64,000 nt of DNA from Paramylibacter ulvae. Its GTDB lineage: Bacteria > Pseudomonadota > Alphaproteobacteria > Rhodobacterales > Rhodobacteraceae. Location of the stretch: positions 248,001 through 312,000 of the forward strand of contig NZ_BMZF01000001.1 in the NCBI RefSeq assembly GCF_014652655.1, read 5' to 3'. The notes beneath the pieces were generated by a model that worked only from the letters and a program-made list of their open reading frames with translations, ran no database searches and had not been told where the DNA came from. Positions within the stretch are counted from its first letter, which is position 1; each line of letters begins with the position of its first letter. Of the stretch, positions 8,066 to 16,609 are shown piece after piece. The position numbers and the translations under genes were made by a program.

Positions 8066-9547
8066 ATGAAAAAACAGCAAGGCGCGTTGTTAACATCGAT
8101 CCACATTGATCGGACTGCGCGGAAAAAAATCGGTGTGCAATTGTATATGGGATTGCGCGATATCATCCTTACGGGTGGATTATGTGCGGGTGATCGATTG
8201 CCTGCAACCCGCACATTGGCCAAGGAAATCCAAGTATCACGCACCACCGTAATTGACGCCATTGATCGTCTGGTCGCCGAAGGATTATTGGAATCGCGCG
8301 TTGGTGCGGGCACCTATGTCAGTGAGATTTTGGAAAATCAGCGGCCCCGCACACCGAATGTGGACACAGCGGATACATCAAATGCAAGACCACGTCTTGC
8401 GCATAATTTAACACATGCCACCGAAACCTATGCGCCGCGATCTTGGTTACCCCATACGACCGGTGCATTTGTGACGGCACTCCCTGCGTTGGATGCGTTT
8501 CCCATGGCACATTGGGCACGGCTATCTGCGCGCCATTTACGCGGGTCGCGCGATGATATTATGGGATATGGCCAGCCAAAGGGGCTGTTGCAATTACGAC
8601 AAGCGATTGCAACTCATTTGAACGCCTCGCGGGGCATACGATGCCACAGCGAACAGGTGTTTATCACCGCGGGGGCACAACAGGCATTTTCACTGATTGG
8701 CACTGTATTGTTAAATGCAGGCGATCAGGTTTGGTATGAAAACCCAGGCGCCGCGGGTGCCCGCAACGCATTTTTATCACGCGGTGCACAAATGGTGCCA
8801 ATTGACGTTGATAAAGACGGGATGAATGTTGCGCAAGGTATTCAAAAATCACCACATTTTCGTCTGGCATTTGTCACCCCGTCACATCAACAACCGCTGG
8901 GTCATGTCATGTCGCTTGCGCGTCGGTTGGAATTGTTGGATGCGGCAAACACCGCACAGGCGATGATTGTCGAAGATGATTACGATGGTGATTTTTACTT
9001 TGGTGGTCAGCCACATCCACCGCTCAAAAGCATCGATACACAGGGGCGCGTGATCTATGTCGGGACGTTTTCAAAAACCTTGTTTCCGTCATTGCGATTG
9101 GGGTTCATGTTGGTGCCCGATGGGTTGATTGACACATTCGATCATCTGTTTGCATCATGGATCAGCACCGCGCCAACATCCGTGCAATCCATCGTTGCCG
9201 ATTTCATGGACGAAGGCCATTTTTCCACGCATATCCGCATGATGCGCCGCCTGTATTCGGCCCGATATGATGCAATGATTGAAGCAAGTTCGCAAATGCC
9301 CAACGGTTTCACGCTGGGTGAAACCAAGAGCGGGTTTCACACGATGGGGTATTTGCCCGAAAATGCAGATGAACATAAATTGGTACGTGCAGCGGGCGAA
9401 AACGGTGTTATCGTGGCACCACTGAATCGTTATTGTTTAACCCCCATTCAACAAAAGGGACTGGTTTTGGGGTTTGGCAGCAGTACGCCAGAACAAATCA
9501 ATTCAGGTATGAAAACGCTACGCAAATTGGTTCGGCGTCAAATCTAA
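8066..9547 (+). CDS. MocR/GabR-family regulator (GntR winged helix fused to aminotransferase fold)
   Basis: Fusion regulator of 493 residues. Residues about 15-85 form a GntR winged helix ('LRDIILTGGLCAGDRLPATR', then 'VSRTTVIDAIDRLVAEG'). Residues about 130-490 form a type-I aminotransferase fold. 'ITAGAQQAFSLIG' and 'VEDDYDGDF' are cofactor-pocket motifs, and the PLP lysine lies in 'VGTFSKTLFPSLRLGF', near residue 336. Such proteins use PLP to sense an amine or amino acid (GABA for GabR, PLP itself for PdxR) and regulate the adjacent genes. Here it is divergent from the dehydratase/aldehyde dehydrogenase pair and parallel to the transporter operon, 108 bases away. Both intergenic regions carry the same ATTGGT-N34-ACCAAT arrangement. 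A true aminotransferase is unlikely, given the N-terminal DNA-binding domain. Confidence 0.9.
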   Translation: MKKQQGALLTSIHIDRTARKKIGVQLYMGLRDIILTGGLCAGDRLPATRTLAKEIQVSRTTVIDAIDRLVAEGLLESRVGAGTYVSEILENQRPRTPNVDTADTSNARPRLAHNLTHATETYAPRSWLPHTTGAFVTALPALDAFPMAHWARLSARHLRGSRDDIMGYGQPKGLLQLRQAIATHLNASRGIRCHSEQVFITAGAQQAFSLIGTVLLNAGDQVWYENPGAAGARNAFLSRGAQMVPIDVDKDGMNVAQGIQKSPHFRLAFVTPSHQQPLGHVMSLARRLELLDAANTAQAMIVEDDYDGDFYFGGQPHPPLKSIDTQGRVIYVGTFSKTLFPSLRLGFMLVPDGLIDTFDHLFASWISTAPTSVQSIVADFMDEGHFSTHIRMMRRLYSARYDAMIEASSQMPNGFTLGETKSGFHTMGYLPENADEHKLVRAAGENGVIVAPLNRYCLTPIQQKGLVLGFGSSTPEQINSGMKTLRKLVRRQI

Positions 9548-9593
9548 ATTGGTCTGCCTTTAATTCCGTAATGGATATAACCAGTAAACCAAT
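9548..9593. promoter_or_regulatory. Second candidate MocR/GabR-type operator (ATTGGT-N34-ACCAAT)
   Basis: ATTGGT at 9548-9553, starting on the base after the mocR stop, and ACCAAT at 9588-9593, with 34 bases between them as at 8005-8050. It lies 62 bases upstream of the binding-protein ATG. The interior of the two elements is not conserved, which favours the hexamers as the recognised part. Confidence 0.5.
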
Positions 9594-9655
9594 GTGTTTC
9601 TAAGCTCGTTAAGTTATTTGGCGCAATATTTGCGTTTCATCGAAGGGAGAAAAGT

Positions 9656-10729
9656 ATGTTATCACCAAAGAAAGGCGCAGGATTAATCGCTGCGCTGATG
9701 CTAACAACGGCATCTTATGCAAATGCTGAAACATTGCGTTTGTTAACATGGGGATCTTATGCACCAGAAGAATTGGTGCAAAAATTCCAAGAAAAATACC
9801 CTGACATTACCGTAGAAGTAACATTTTCCAATAACGAGGAAATGATTGCAAAATTGCGTGCCACGGGTGGTGCTGGTTTTGATTTGGCACAGCCAAGCCA
9901 CGACCGCATATATTCCGCACAACTTGAATATGACATCTACAAACCGATGGATTTGTCCAAGATCAATACCGATGTGATGGAAGATTCCCACCTGAACGGT
10001 GTTAAGGCAAATACAACAATTGATGGCGAAGTTTATGCCGTGCCACATCAATGGGGCACATCAGGTTTGATGGCAAACAAGGCCGTCGCACCCGATTTCA
10101 AAGGTTGGGGTGATTTGTGTGATCCAAAATATGCGGGAAAAACATCGATGCGTTTGAAACGTACGATCCTGCTTGGCACGGCATATTCGATGGGCGAAGA
10201 TCCATTTGCCGCTTATAGCGATTTGGACAAATACCAAGCATTGCTGGACAGGGTCGCGGATAAGCTGATCGAATGTAAAGCAAATATCAAAGCCTACTGG
10301 AAAGGCGGCGATGATTTATCCGCAATGATGTTGTCAGGCGAAGTAGTAGCATCCGAAACATGGGATTCCACCGCATATAAACTTTATGGTCAAAACAAAG
10401 ATATCGTGTTTGTGCCACCAGAAACGGGTGCGCTTGCGTGGATCGACACATTTGCATTGCCACGCAAAGGCAAGGCAGACGATGCCGCGTATAAATGGAT
10501 CAACTTTGTTCTAGAACCTGAAAACGTGACCATCATGTCAGGCAGCACAGGCGCGATTGCCGCGGTCAAAGGTGGACTAGATATGTTGCCAGAGGACAAA
10601 AAAGAGGCCGTAACAGCCGCATTCACTGACGCGGATATCGCGAATTTGAAATTCTTTGCCAATATTCCCCCCGGTGTGGAGGATATGGAAGGCAAGACTT
10701 TGGAAAAAATCAAAGCAGCGACAGAATAA
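9656..10729 (+). CDS. PotD/PotF-type ABC transporter substrate-binding protein
   Basis: Periplasmic binding protein of 357 residues with a Sec signal peptide (cleavage after 'SYANA', residue 24). It belongs to the spermidine/putrescine group: 'LTWGSYAPEELVQKFQEKYP' directly follows the signal, and 'GFDLAQPSHDRIY' and 'YAVPHQWGTSGLMANK' match the two lobes. The start has GAAGGGAGA well spaced upstream. A strong terminator follows it at 10743-10776, so the binding protein should be made in excess over the membrane parts. The ligand is probably an amine, as for the family. The oxidoreductases downstream and the MocR regulator support this, but polyamines are not proven. Confidence 0.87.
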   Translation: MLSPKKGAGLIAALMLTTASYANAETLRLLTWGSYAPEELVQKFQEKYPDITVEVTFSNNEEMIAKLRATGGAGFDLAQPSHDRIYSAQLEYDIYKPMDLSKINTDVMEDSHLNGVKANTTIDGEVYAVPHQWGTSGLMANKAVAPDFKGWGDLCDPKYAGKTSMRLKRTILLGTAYSMGEDPFAAYSDLDKYQALLDRVADKLIECKANIKAYWKGGDDLSAMMLSGEVVASETWDSTAYKLYGQNKDIVFVPPETGALAWIDTFALPRKGKADDAAYKWINFVLEPENVTIMSGSTGAIAAVKGGLDMLPEDKKEAVTAAFTDADIANLKFFANIPPGVEDMEGKTLEKIKAATE

Positions 10730-10742
10730 ACATCTTCGATTG

Positions 10743-10776
10743 GGGCGGTAATCACGCATGATTGCCGCCCTTTTTT
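10743..10776 (+). terminator. Intra-operon rho-independent terminator
   Basis: GGGCGGTAATC (10743-10753) pairs with GATTGCCGCCC (10760-10770) across a 6-base loop, 11 base pairs with one G-T, followed by TTTTTT. It lies between the binding protein and the ATPase gene, which have the same orientation, and probably lets only part of the transcripts continue. Confidence 0.85.
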
Positions 10777-10803
10777 CGACCACTACCATTAACGGAACAC
10801 CAC

Positions 10804-11931
10804 ATGACCAATGCCCAAGATTATGATTTGGAATGCACAAATTTGATGAAACATTTTGGTGCTGTGCGCGCCGTTGATGACGTTTCATTCAACATTCCAA
10901 AGGGATCGTTTTTTTCGATATTGGGGCCGTCTGGTTGCGGCAAGACCACGTTGATGCGCATGATTGCGGGGTTCGAAAACCCAACCGCAGGCGATATTCA
11001 CATCAAGGGAAATTCGGTTTTAAACACGCCCCCGAACAAACGAAATGTGAAAATGGTTTTTCAGCATCTCGCTCTATTTCCGATGATGAATGTCTACGAC
11101 AACATCGCATATGGTTTGAAATGTAACGGCGCAAGTGCCAGTGAAATTAAAACCAAAGTGCGCGATGTGTTGGAACGCATCGCCCTGCCCGATGTGGCAA
11201 AACGCGAAATTCACCAATTATCTGGCGGGCAAAAACAACGTATCGCAATCGCACGCTGCATGGTTTTGGACCCTGATGTTTTGTTGCTGGATGAACCGCT
11301 GGGTGCGCTTGATTTGAAATTGCGTGAGGCGATGAAAATCGAGCTCAAACTGTTGCAGCATCAATTCAACACCACATTTATTTATATCACACACGATCAG
11401 TCAGAAGCATTGGTCATGTCCGATCACGTTGCCATCATGAACAATGGTAAATTCGAACAAATTGGCCGCCCAGAGGATTTGTATCACAAACCGGACACTG
11501 CGTTTGTTGCTGGGTTTGTTGGCGATTCCAACCGCTGGAACGGCAACGTCATTGCAATGGATGACAAACAAATTAAGGTCGAAACCGACACCGGTTTGGC
11601 AATGGTTTGCAAGCGTAACCCAAATGATGGTTTGTCAGATGGCGATGCGGTGAACATTTTCGTGCGCCCCGAATTTATCGCCGCGAAAAAGACCAGGACA
11701 AAATCCAGCAAGGATACGAAAAACACTATGGATGGCACCGTGGATAGCATCCTGTTCAACGGCGCAAACAGCCGCGTGTTGGTGCGCAGCGACAATGGCC
11801 AATTGATCGAGGCCGACATCGTTGTAACAGGTGGTGCCAGTGATTTGCGCAGTGGTGACGCCGTGAACATGTCATGGGCACACGCCCAGACTATGTGTTT
11901 TGCCGACAAAGGGGAATTTGATGCAAAGTGA
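10804..11931 (+). CDS. PotA-type ABC transporter ATP-binding protein
   Basis: ATPase of 375 residues that energises import by the two permeases encoded next. Walker A 'GPSGCGKTT' is at residues 41-49, the signature is 'LSGGQKQR' near 139, Walker B 'VLLLDEPLGALD' near 160 and the switch His in 'YITHDQSEAL' near 197. A TOBE-type C-terminal domain follows residue 240. The frame is open back to 10762, but that would place the start inside the terminator hairpin; ATG 10804 matches the family N-terminus ('YDLECTNLMKHFG'). Its 3' end overlaps the first permease by 11 bases, a sign of translational coupling. Confidence 0.92.
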   Translation: MTNAQDYDLECTNLMKHFGAVRAVDDVSFNIPKGSFFSILGPSGCGKTTLMRMIAGFENPTAGDIHIKGNSVLNTPPNKRNVKMVFQHLALFPMMNVYDNIAYGLKCNGASASEIKTKVRDVLERIALPDVAKREIHQLSGGQKQRIAIARCMVLDPDVLLLDEPLGALDLKLREAMKIELKLLQHQFNTTFIYITHDQSEALVMSDHVAIMNNGKFEQIGRPEDLYHKPDTAFVAGFVGDSNRWNGNVIAMDDKQIKVETDTGLAMVCKRNPNDGLSDGDAVNIFVRPEFIAAKKTRTKSSKDTKNTMDGTVDSILFNGANSRVLVRSDNGQLIEADIVVTGGASDLRSGDAVNMSWAHAQTMCFADKGEFDAK

Positions 11932-12787
11932 TATCAAGCGCCTCTCTTTGATCCTGTTGTTCGCACCATTTGCGCTCTGGATTGTGTTGCTGATTATTTT
12001 GCCGCATCTGGGCATGGTGGTGTTGTCATTACGTGAAAAGGTTGCACCGCGCGTTTATGAATTTGGCTTTGGCAATTACATCGATTTCATCAATGAACCG
12101 ATTTATTGGAATACGTTGTTACGCACGGGGTCCATGTCAATATTGGTGACAATCCTTGCACTCTTGATTGGGTTTCCAATTGCATATTACATCGCAAAAA
12201 TCGCAGGGCGGCGTTCGCGTGGGGCATTGTTTTTGCTCTGTCTTATTCCCCTTTGGGTGAGCGATCTGATCCGTGCATTTGGCTGGATTTTGTTACTGCG
12301 CGAAACGGGCGTGTTTTCGAGTTTCCTGCAATGGAGCGGAATGGTGAGCGAGCCAATCGAATTTTTATACAACGATATCACTGTGGTAATGGGGCTGGTT
12401 TACACCGTGATTTTGTTCATGATTGTGCCGCTTGTGTCCACGCTTGATGGAATGGATGATGCGATGGTCGAGGCAGGATATAACCTTGGCGGAAATGGTT
12501 TTACCGTGTTGCGTCGCATTATCGTGCCCTATGCCATGCCTGGCATTGTGTCGGGCTGTATCGTTGTATTCATGATGACTGCGGGCAGTTACCTTACCCC
12601 GATATTATTGGGTGGGAAAAACTCCAGTTGGTTTACGGAACAAATTTATGACCAGTTCATCACCCGATTTAATTGGGAATCTGGTGCGGCATTTGGGTTT
12701 CTGTTGCTGGCATTCACATCGCTTGTGGTTTGGCTTGGTCTGAAACTCTCTGGTCAAACCTTGGCCAATACAGTCGCGAAAAGCTAG
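11921..12787 (+). CDS. PotB-type ABC transporter permease
   Basis: Integral membrane protein of 288 residues with about six membrane helices. The permease loop is visible near residue 185: 'MVEAGYNLGGNGFTVLRRII' matches the EAA motif that contacts the ATPase. ATG 11921 has AAAGGGGAA upstream and lies inside the end of the ATPase gene. Together with the next gene it forms the heterodimeric channel of a polyamine/opine-type importer. Confidence 0.9.
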   Translation: MQSDIKRLSLILLFAPFALWIVLLIILPHLGMVVLSLREKVAPRVYEFGFGNYIDFINEPIYWNTLLRTGSMSILVTILALLIGFPIAYYIAKIAGRRSRGALFLLCLIPLWVSDLIRAFGWILLLRETGVFSSFLQWSGMVSEPIEFLYNDITVVMGLVYTVILFMIVPLVSTLDGMDDAMVEAGYNLGGNGFTVLRRIIVPYAMPGIVSGCIVVFMMTAGSYLTPILLGGKNSSWFTEQIYDQFITRFNWESGAAFGFLLLAFTSLVVWLGLKLSGQTLANTVAKS

Positions 12788-12798
12788 GGGAGGATCAC

Positions 12799-13656
12799 AT
12801 GGCAAATCTAAACAAAAATCCTGCCTTCATGTTGGGCTATCGGTTGTATGTCGCGGCATTTTTTATCTTTCTTGCCGCGCCATTGATTGCCGCTGGTGCA
12901 TTTGCATTCAACGATTCATTGTTCCCCGCCCTGCCGTGGCAAGGGTTTACTCTGGATTGGTTTTTCAACGATACCGAACCAAAACTTGGCATGTTTCACG
13001 ATCGCCGATTGTTACGCGGGCTATATTATTCGTTCATCATAGGCATATTCGTATCCACCCTGTCCGTGTTCGTTGGCACGACAAATGCGTTTTTGTTTGT
13101 GCGCGGCAATTTCCCCGCCAAGAACTTTTTCTATATCCTGATGATTTTGCCATTGGTGATCCCCGGCGTGATCTTGGGTATTTCGATTTTGGTGATGGCC
13201 AGCAACATGGCCAACGGGGTTGAGGATAAATTCAATCTCGAATTGGAATTCCTGCGCCCGGGCATATTGTTGGTGGTGCTGGGACAATTTTCGTTCATCA
13301 CCACAATCACATCGCTGGTCATTACCGCGCGTTTGAAAAAATTCGACTATTCGATGGAAGAGGCAGCGTTAAATTTAGGTGCCAGCCGCATACAGGTTTT
13401 GCGCAGCGTCACCCTGCCCTTTTTACGCCCTGCTATGATTGCGGCGGGGATTGTCGGATTTTTGGTGTCTTTTGAAAATTTCAACACCACGCTGTTTTTG
13501 GTTGGCTCTGAATCGCCGTTAACCATCACCATGTACGACCGCATGGCCAAGGTCGGATCAACACCTGTTTTAAACGCGGTTTCGTTTTTCTTGATCGTTG
13601 GCTCTGGTCTGCTTGCGCTGATCAGCGTCGCTGTGCAACGTGACCCACCAAGTTGA
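12799..13656 (+). CDS. PotC-type ABC transporter permease
   Basis: Second permease, 285 residues, with about six membrane helices. The EAA loop reads 'EEAALNLGASRIQVLRSVTL' near residue 192. GGGGAGGATCAC directly before ATG 12799 fixes the start; the frame stays open to 12673 but only within the previous gene. It follows potB by 11 bases and precedes the GMC oxidoreductase gene by 7 bases, so transporter and enzymes are one transcription unit. Confidence 0.9.
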   Translation: MANLNKNPAFMLGYRLYVAAFFIFLAAPLIAAGAFAFNDSLFPALPWQGFTLDWFFNDTEPKLGMFHDRRLLRGLYYSFIIGIFVSTLSVFVGTTNAFLFVRGNFPAKNFFYILMILPLVIPGVILGISILVMASNMANGVEDKFNLELEFLRPGILLVVLGQFSFITTITSLVITARLKKFDYSMEEAALNLGASRIQVLRSVTLPFLRPAMIAAGIVGFLVSFENFNTTLFLVGSESPLTITMYDRMAKVGSTPVLNAVSFFLIVGSGLLALISVAVQRDPPS

Positions 13657-13663
13657 GAATAAT

Positions 13664-15286
13664 ATGCAACAATTTGATTTCATCATCGTTGGCGCTGGAT
13701 CAGCGGGCTGTGTTCTGGCCAACAGATTAACCCAATCTGGCAAATACAAAGTTTTGTTGCTTGAATCAGGTGGCAGTGATCTGAATTTTTGGGTTTGGAT
13801 GCCAATTGGATATGGCAAAGCGTTTTATAACAAAAAACTGAATTGGATGTATGAAACAGCACCCAATCCAAACCTGAATAATCGCAGATCATATTGGCCG
13901 CGAGGCAAGGTTATTGGCGGGTCCAGCTCGATCAACGCGATGGTCTATATTCGCGGGCAACACGAAGATTTCAACGATTGGGCCGATATGGGCAATGCGG
14001 GTTGGTCGTGGGATGATGTGTTCCCCTATTTCATGAAAATGGAGAATAACGACCAAGGTGCCAGCGATTTTCGAAACACAGGCGGACCGCTTCATATTTG
14101 TACGATGGATCGCGACTTGCACCCGCTGTGTGATCAGTTCATTCAGGCGGGGCGCGAAATGCAAATCCCCCATAACCCCGATTTTAATGGCCCAACTCAA
14201 GAAGGTTTTGGAACATATCAAAACACCGCCAAGGGCGGGTTTCGCATGTCCGCTGCACGTGCATATTTGCATGGCATCAAAAATCGCAAGAATCTGCGTA
14301 TTGAAAAACACGCCCACACCACGCGTATTTTGTTTGATGGCAAACGTGCGATAGGTGTGGAATATCACCAACGCGGCCAAATACACCGTGTATTCGCAGG
14401 GCGCGAAGTGGTGTTATCCGCAGGCGCAATCAATTCGCCCCAATTGTTGCAATTGTCGGGAGTGGGTGCACCAAACATTTTAAAACAACACGGTATCGAT
14501 GTGGTGCATCAATCAGATGGCGTTGGGCAGAATTTACAAGATCATCTTGCCGTTGATTTTCACTATCGATCAAAGCGACCAACCTTGAATAACCAACTTC
14601 ATTCGTGGCAGGGTAAATTGGCCCAAGGGTTGCGATATGTTCTCACACGGCGCGGGCCATTATCGCTCGGTGTTAATCAGGCAGGTGGATTTATTCGCAC
14701 ACGCCCCGAATTAACCCGCCCCAATATGCAGCTATTCTTTTCCCCAGTGAGCTATACCAAAGCACCGCCTGGAAAACGCCCATTGATGAACCCTGATCCA
14801 TTTGCGGGATTCTTGACCGGTGCACAACCCACTCGCCCCACCAGCCGTGGATATTTGCACATTCAATCAAACGATCCGTATCAGGCACCAAGCATCCATC
14901 CCAATTATCTGGACACAGAAATTGATAAACAGGAATTGATAGAGGGCATGGAATTTTTGCGCAAATTGGCACAGACCCCTGCGTTTTCCGACATCATTGA
15001 TTTCGAAATATCACCTGGGGAACACATTCAAACCAACGATGAATTTGTTAATTTCATCCGCAACACCGCAGGCACGGTTTTTCACCCCGTCAGCACATGT
15101 CGGATGGGCCCTGATCCATCGGTGGATGTGGTTGATCAACGGTTGCGTGTTTATGGCATTGAAAATCTGCGCGTTGTTGATGCGTCGATTTTTCCAACGG
15201 TCACATCGGGCAATACCAATGCGCCCGCGATTATGGTTGGGGAAAAAGGTGCCGATATGATTTTGGCGGATCAGGTGGCGCAATGA
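13664..15286 (+). CDS. GMC-family FAD oxidoreductase (choline dehydrogenase-like)
   Basis: Flavoprotein of 540 residues in the glucose-methanol-choline oxidoreductase family. The FAD-binding 'FIIVGAGSAGCVLANRL' starts near residue 6. GMC signature 1 is in 'GKVIGGSSSINAMVYIRG' near residue 82 and signature 2 in 'GAINSPQLLQLSGVG' near 255. The catalytic His region 'FHPVSTCRMG' is near residue 473 and the C-terminal 'NTNAPAIMVGEKGAD' near 517. These enzymes oxidise a primary or secondary alcohol to the carbonyl. ATG 13664 is preferred over a GTG at 13640, which lies inside potC. A choline or betaine-aldehyde role is possible, but the aldehyde dehydrogenase and dehydratase of the same module suggest a polyol-like amine. 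Confidence 0.88.
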   Translation: MQQFDFIIVGAGSAGCVLANRLTQSGKYKVLLLESGGSDLNFWVWMPIGYGKAFYNKKLNWMYETAPNPNLNNRRSYWPRGKVIGGSSSINAMVYIRGQHEDFNDWADMGNAGWSWDDVFPYFMKMENNDQGASDFRNTGGPLHICTMDRDLHPLCDQFIQAGREMQIPHNPDFNGPTQEGFGTYQNTAKGGFRMSAARAYLHGIKNRKNLRIEKHAHTTRILFDGKRAIGVEYHQRGQIHRVFAGREVVLSAGAINSPQLLQLSGVGAPNILKQHGIDVVHQSDGVGQNLQDHLAVDFHYRSKRPTLNNQLHSWQGKLAQGLRYVLTRRGPLSLGVNQAGGFIRTRPELTRPNMQLFFSPVSYTKAPPGKRPLMNPDPFAGFLTGAQPTRPTSRGYLHIQSNDPYQAPSIHPNYLDTEIDKQELIEGMEFLRKLAQTPAFSDIIDFEISPGEHIQTNDEFVNFIRNTAGTVFHPVSTCRMGPDPSVDVVDQRLRVYGIENLRVVDASIFPTVTSGNTNAPAIMVGEKGADMILADQVAQ

Positions 15287-16572
15287 CCGATCTATTTACA
15301 GATCAATTCAAACCGACACCCTACTGGTGGGATACCGCGCCATTGATGCCCGCAACCGATGCGCAACTACCGTCCAAAACTGATGTTTTGATCATCGGGT
15401 CGGGATACACGGGGTTGCACGCAGCAATCCAAACCGCGCGCGCGGGAATGTCAACATTGGTGGTTGATGCGCAAGATTGCGGATATGGCGCCAGCACGCG
15501 TAATGGTGGACAGGTTTCCACATCTGTTAAGCCCAGTTATGAATATCTGAAACGTCAATTTGGCGAAACACTCGCAAGCAATATTATGGCCGAGGGTCAG
15601 GCATCGCTGGATTACATCAAGACATTCATCGCCGATGAAAACTTGGATTGTGATTATCAATCTTGTGGCCGTTTTCACGGCGCACATACCAAATCCGCAT
15701 TTGTAAAATTGCAGCAGGATATCAAGGACAGCAAAATCAAAACCGATGCATTTGTGGTGTCTCGCGGTGATATGGCATCCGAGCTTGGTACAGATGTATA
15801 TCATGGCGGTGTTGTGTTTCCCCATCACGCCAGCATTCATCCCGGAAAATATCACAAATCATTGCGCGAAATTGCGCGAAATGCGGGCGTGAAAATTGTG
15901 CCTTTCTGCCCTGTGCACGCCATTGATCGCACCGCTAATGGATTTCAGGTGGCAACCAAACATGGTGCTGTTGACGCGGCACAAGTGGTTCTGGCAACCA
16001 ATGGATATTCGGGTGCGTTGTCCAACTGGCACCAACGCCGCGTGATCCCGATTGGATCATACATAATCGCAACCCAAAAAATCCCGCGCGATGTGATGGA
16101 TGAAATCATGCCCACAAATCGGATTTTATCAGATACACGAAAACTAGTATATTATTACCGCCCATCACCCGATCGCAAACGCATCCTGTTTGGTGGTCGT
16201 GTGTCATTAAACGAAACGAATTCCAAAAAATCCGCACCAAAGTTACACAATGAATTAACCCGAATATTCCCACAATTGCAGTCCACAAAAATAAGCCATT
16301 CTTGGACAGGCACCGTTGGATATACGTTCGATGCCATGATGCACACGGGCAATGATCGTGGTTTGCATTTTTCAATGGGTTATTGTGGATCTGGTGTTGG
16401 CATGGCCAGCTATCTGGGAATGCGCGTCGGGCAAACGGTTGCGGGTTTGCGTGAAAAGGCCAGCGCGTTTAATGACGTACCGTTTCGCACACGCCCATAT
16501 TATTTCGGAAATCCGTGGTTTTTGGCGCCATCGGTTTTGGCATATCGCATGCGCGATCGGTTTTGGGGATAG
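15283..16572 (+). CDS. FAD-dependent amine oxidoreductase (DAO family, PuuB-like)
   Basis: Flavoprotein of 429 residues in the D-amino-acid oxidase family. The dinucleotide-binding motif 'VLIIGSGYTGLHAAIQTARAG' begins near residue 35; 'YGASTRNGGQVS' near 69 binds the flavin phosphate; 'GYCGSGVGMASYLG' near 367 is the C-terminal FAD loop. The pattern resembles gamma-glutamylputrescine oxidase and related secondary-amine oxidases that release an aldehyde and an amine or ammonia. It overlaps the GMC gene by 4 bases (ATGA) and ends the operon at a hairpin terminator. The substrate is unknown; it probably performs the C-N cleavage step of the amine pathway. Confidence 0.83.
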   Translation: MTDLFTDQFKPTPYWWDTAPLMPATDAQLPSKTDVLIIGSGYTGLHAAIQTARAGMSTLVVDAQDCGYGASTRNGGQVSTSVKPSYEYLKRQFGETLASNIMAEGQASLDYIKTFIADENLDCDYQSCGRFHGAHTKSAFVKLQQDIKDSKIKTDAFVVSRGDMASELGTDVYHGGVVFPHHASIHPGKYHKSLREIARNAGVKIVPFCPVHAIDRTANGFQVATKHGAVDAAQVVLATNGYSGALSNWHQRRVIPIGSYIIATQKIPRDVMDEIMPTNRILSDTRKLVYYYRPSPDRKRILFGGRVSLNETNSKKSAPKLHNELTRIFPQLQSTKISHSWTGTVGYTFDAMMHTGNDRGLHFSMGYCGSGVGMASYLGMRVGQTVAGLREKASAFNDVPFRTRPYYFGNPWFLAPSVLAYRMRDRFWG

Positions 16573-16599
16573 AAAGCCGCGCAATTTTACGCGGCTTTC
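16572..16599. terminator. Bidirectional rho-independent terminator
   Basis: GAAAGCCGCG (16572-16581) pairs perfectly with CGCGGCTTTC (16590-16599) across an 8-base loop, followed on the + strand by a T-rich run. It separates the amine operon from the convergent pyrimidine operon (last stop at 16610). Confidence 0.85.
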
Positions 16600-16609
16600 A
16601 TATTTTTAT

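Noticed and set aside
12673-12798. An extended N-terminus for the second PotC-type permease
   Set aside because: The frame is open, but it lies inside the previous permease gene. GGGGAGGATCAC just before ATG 12799 gives a clear start.
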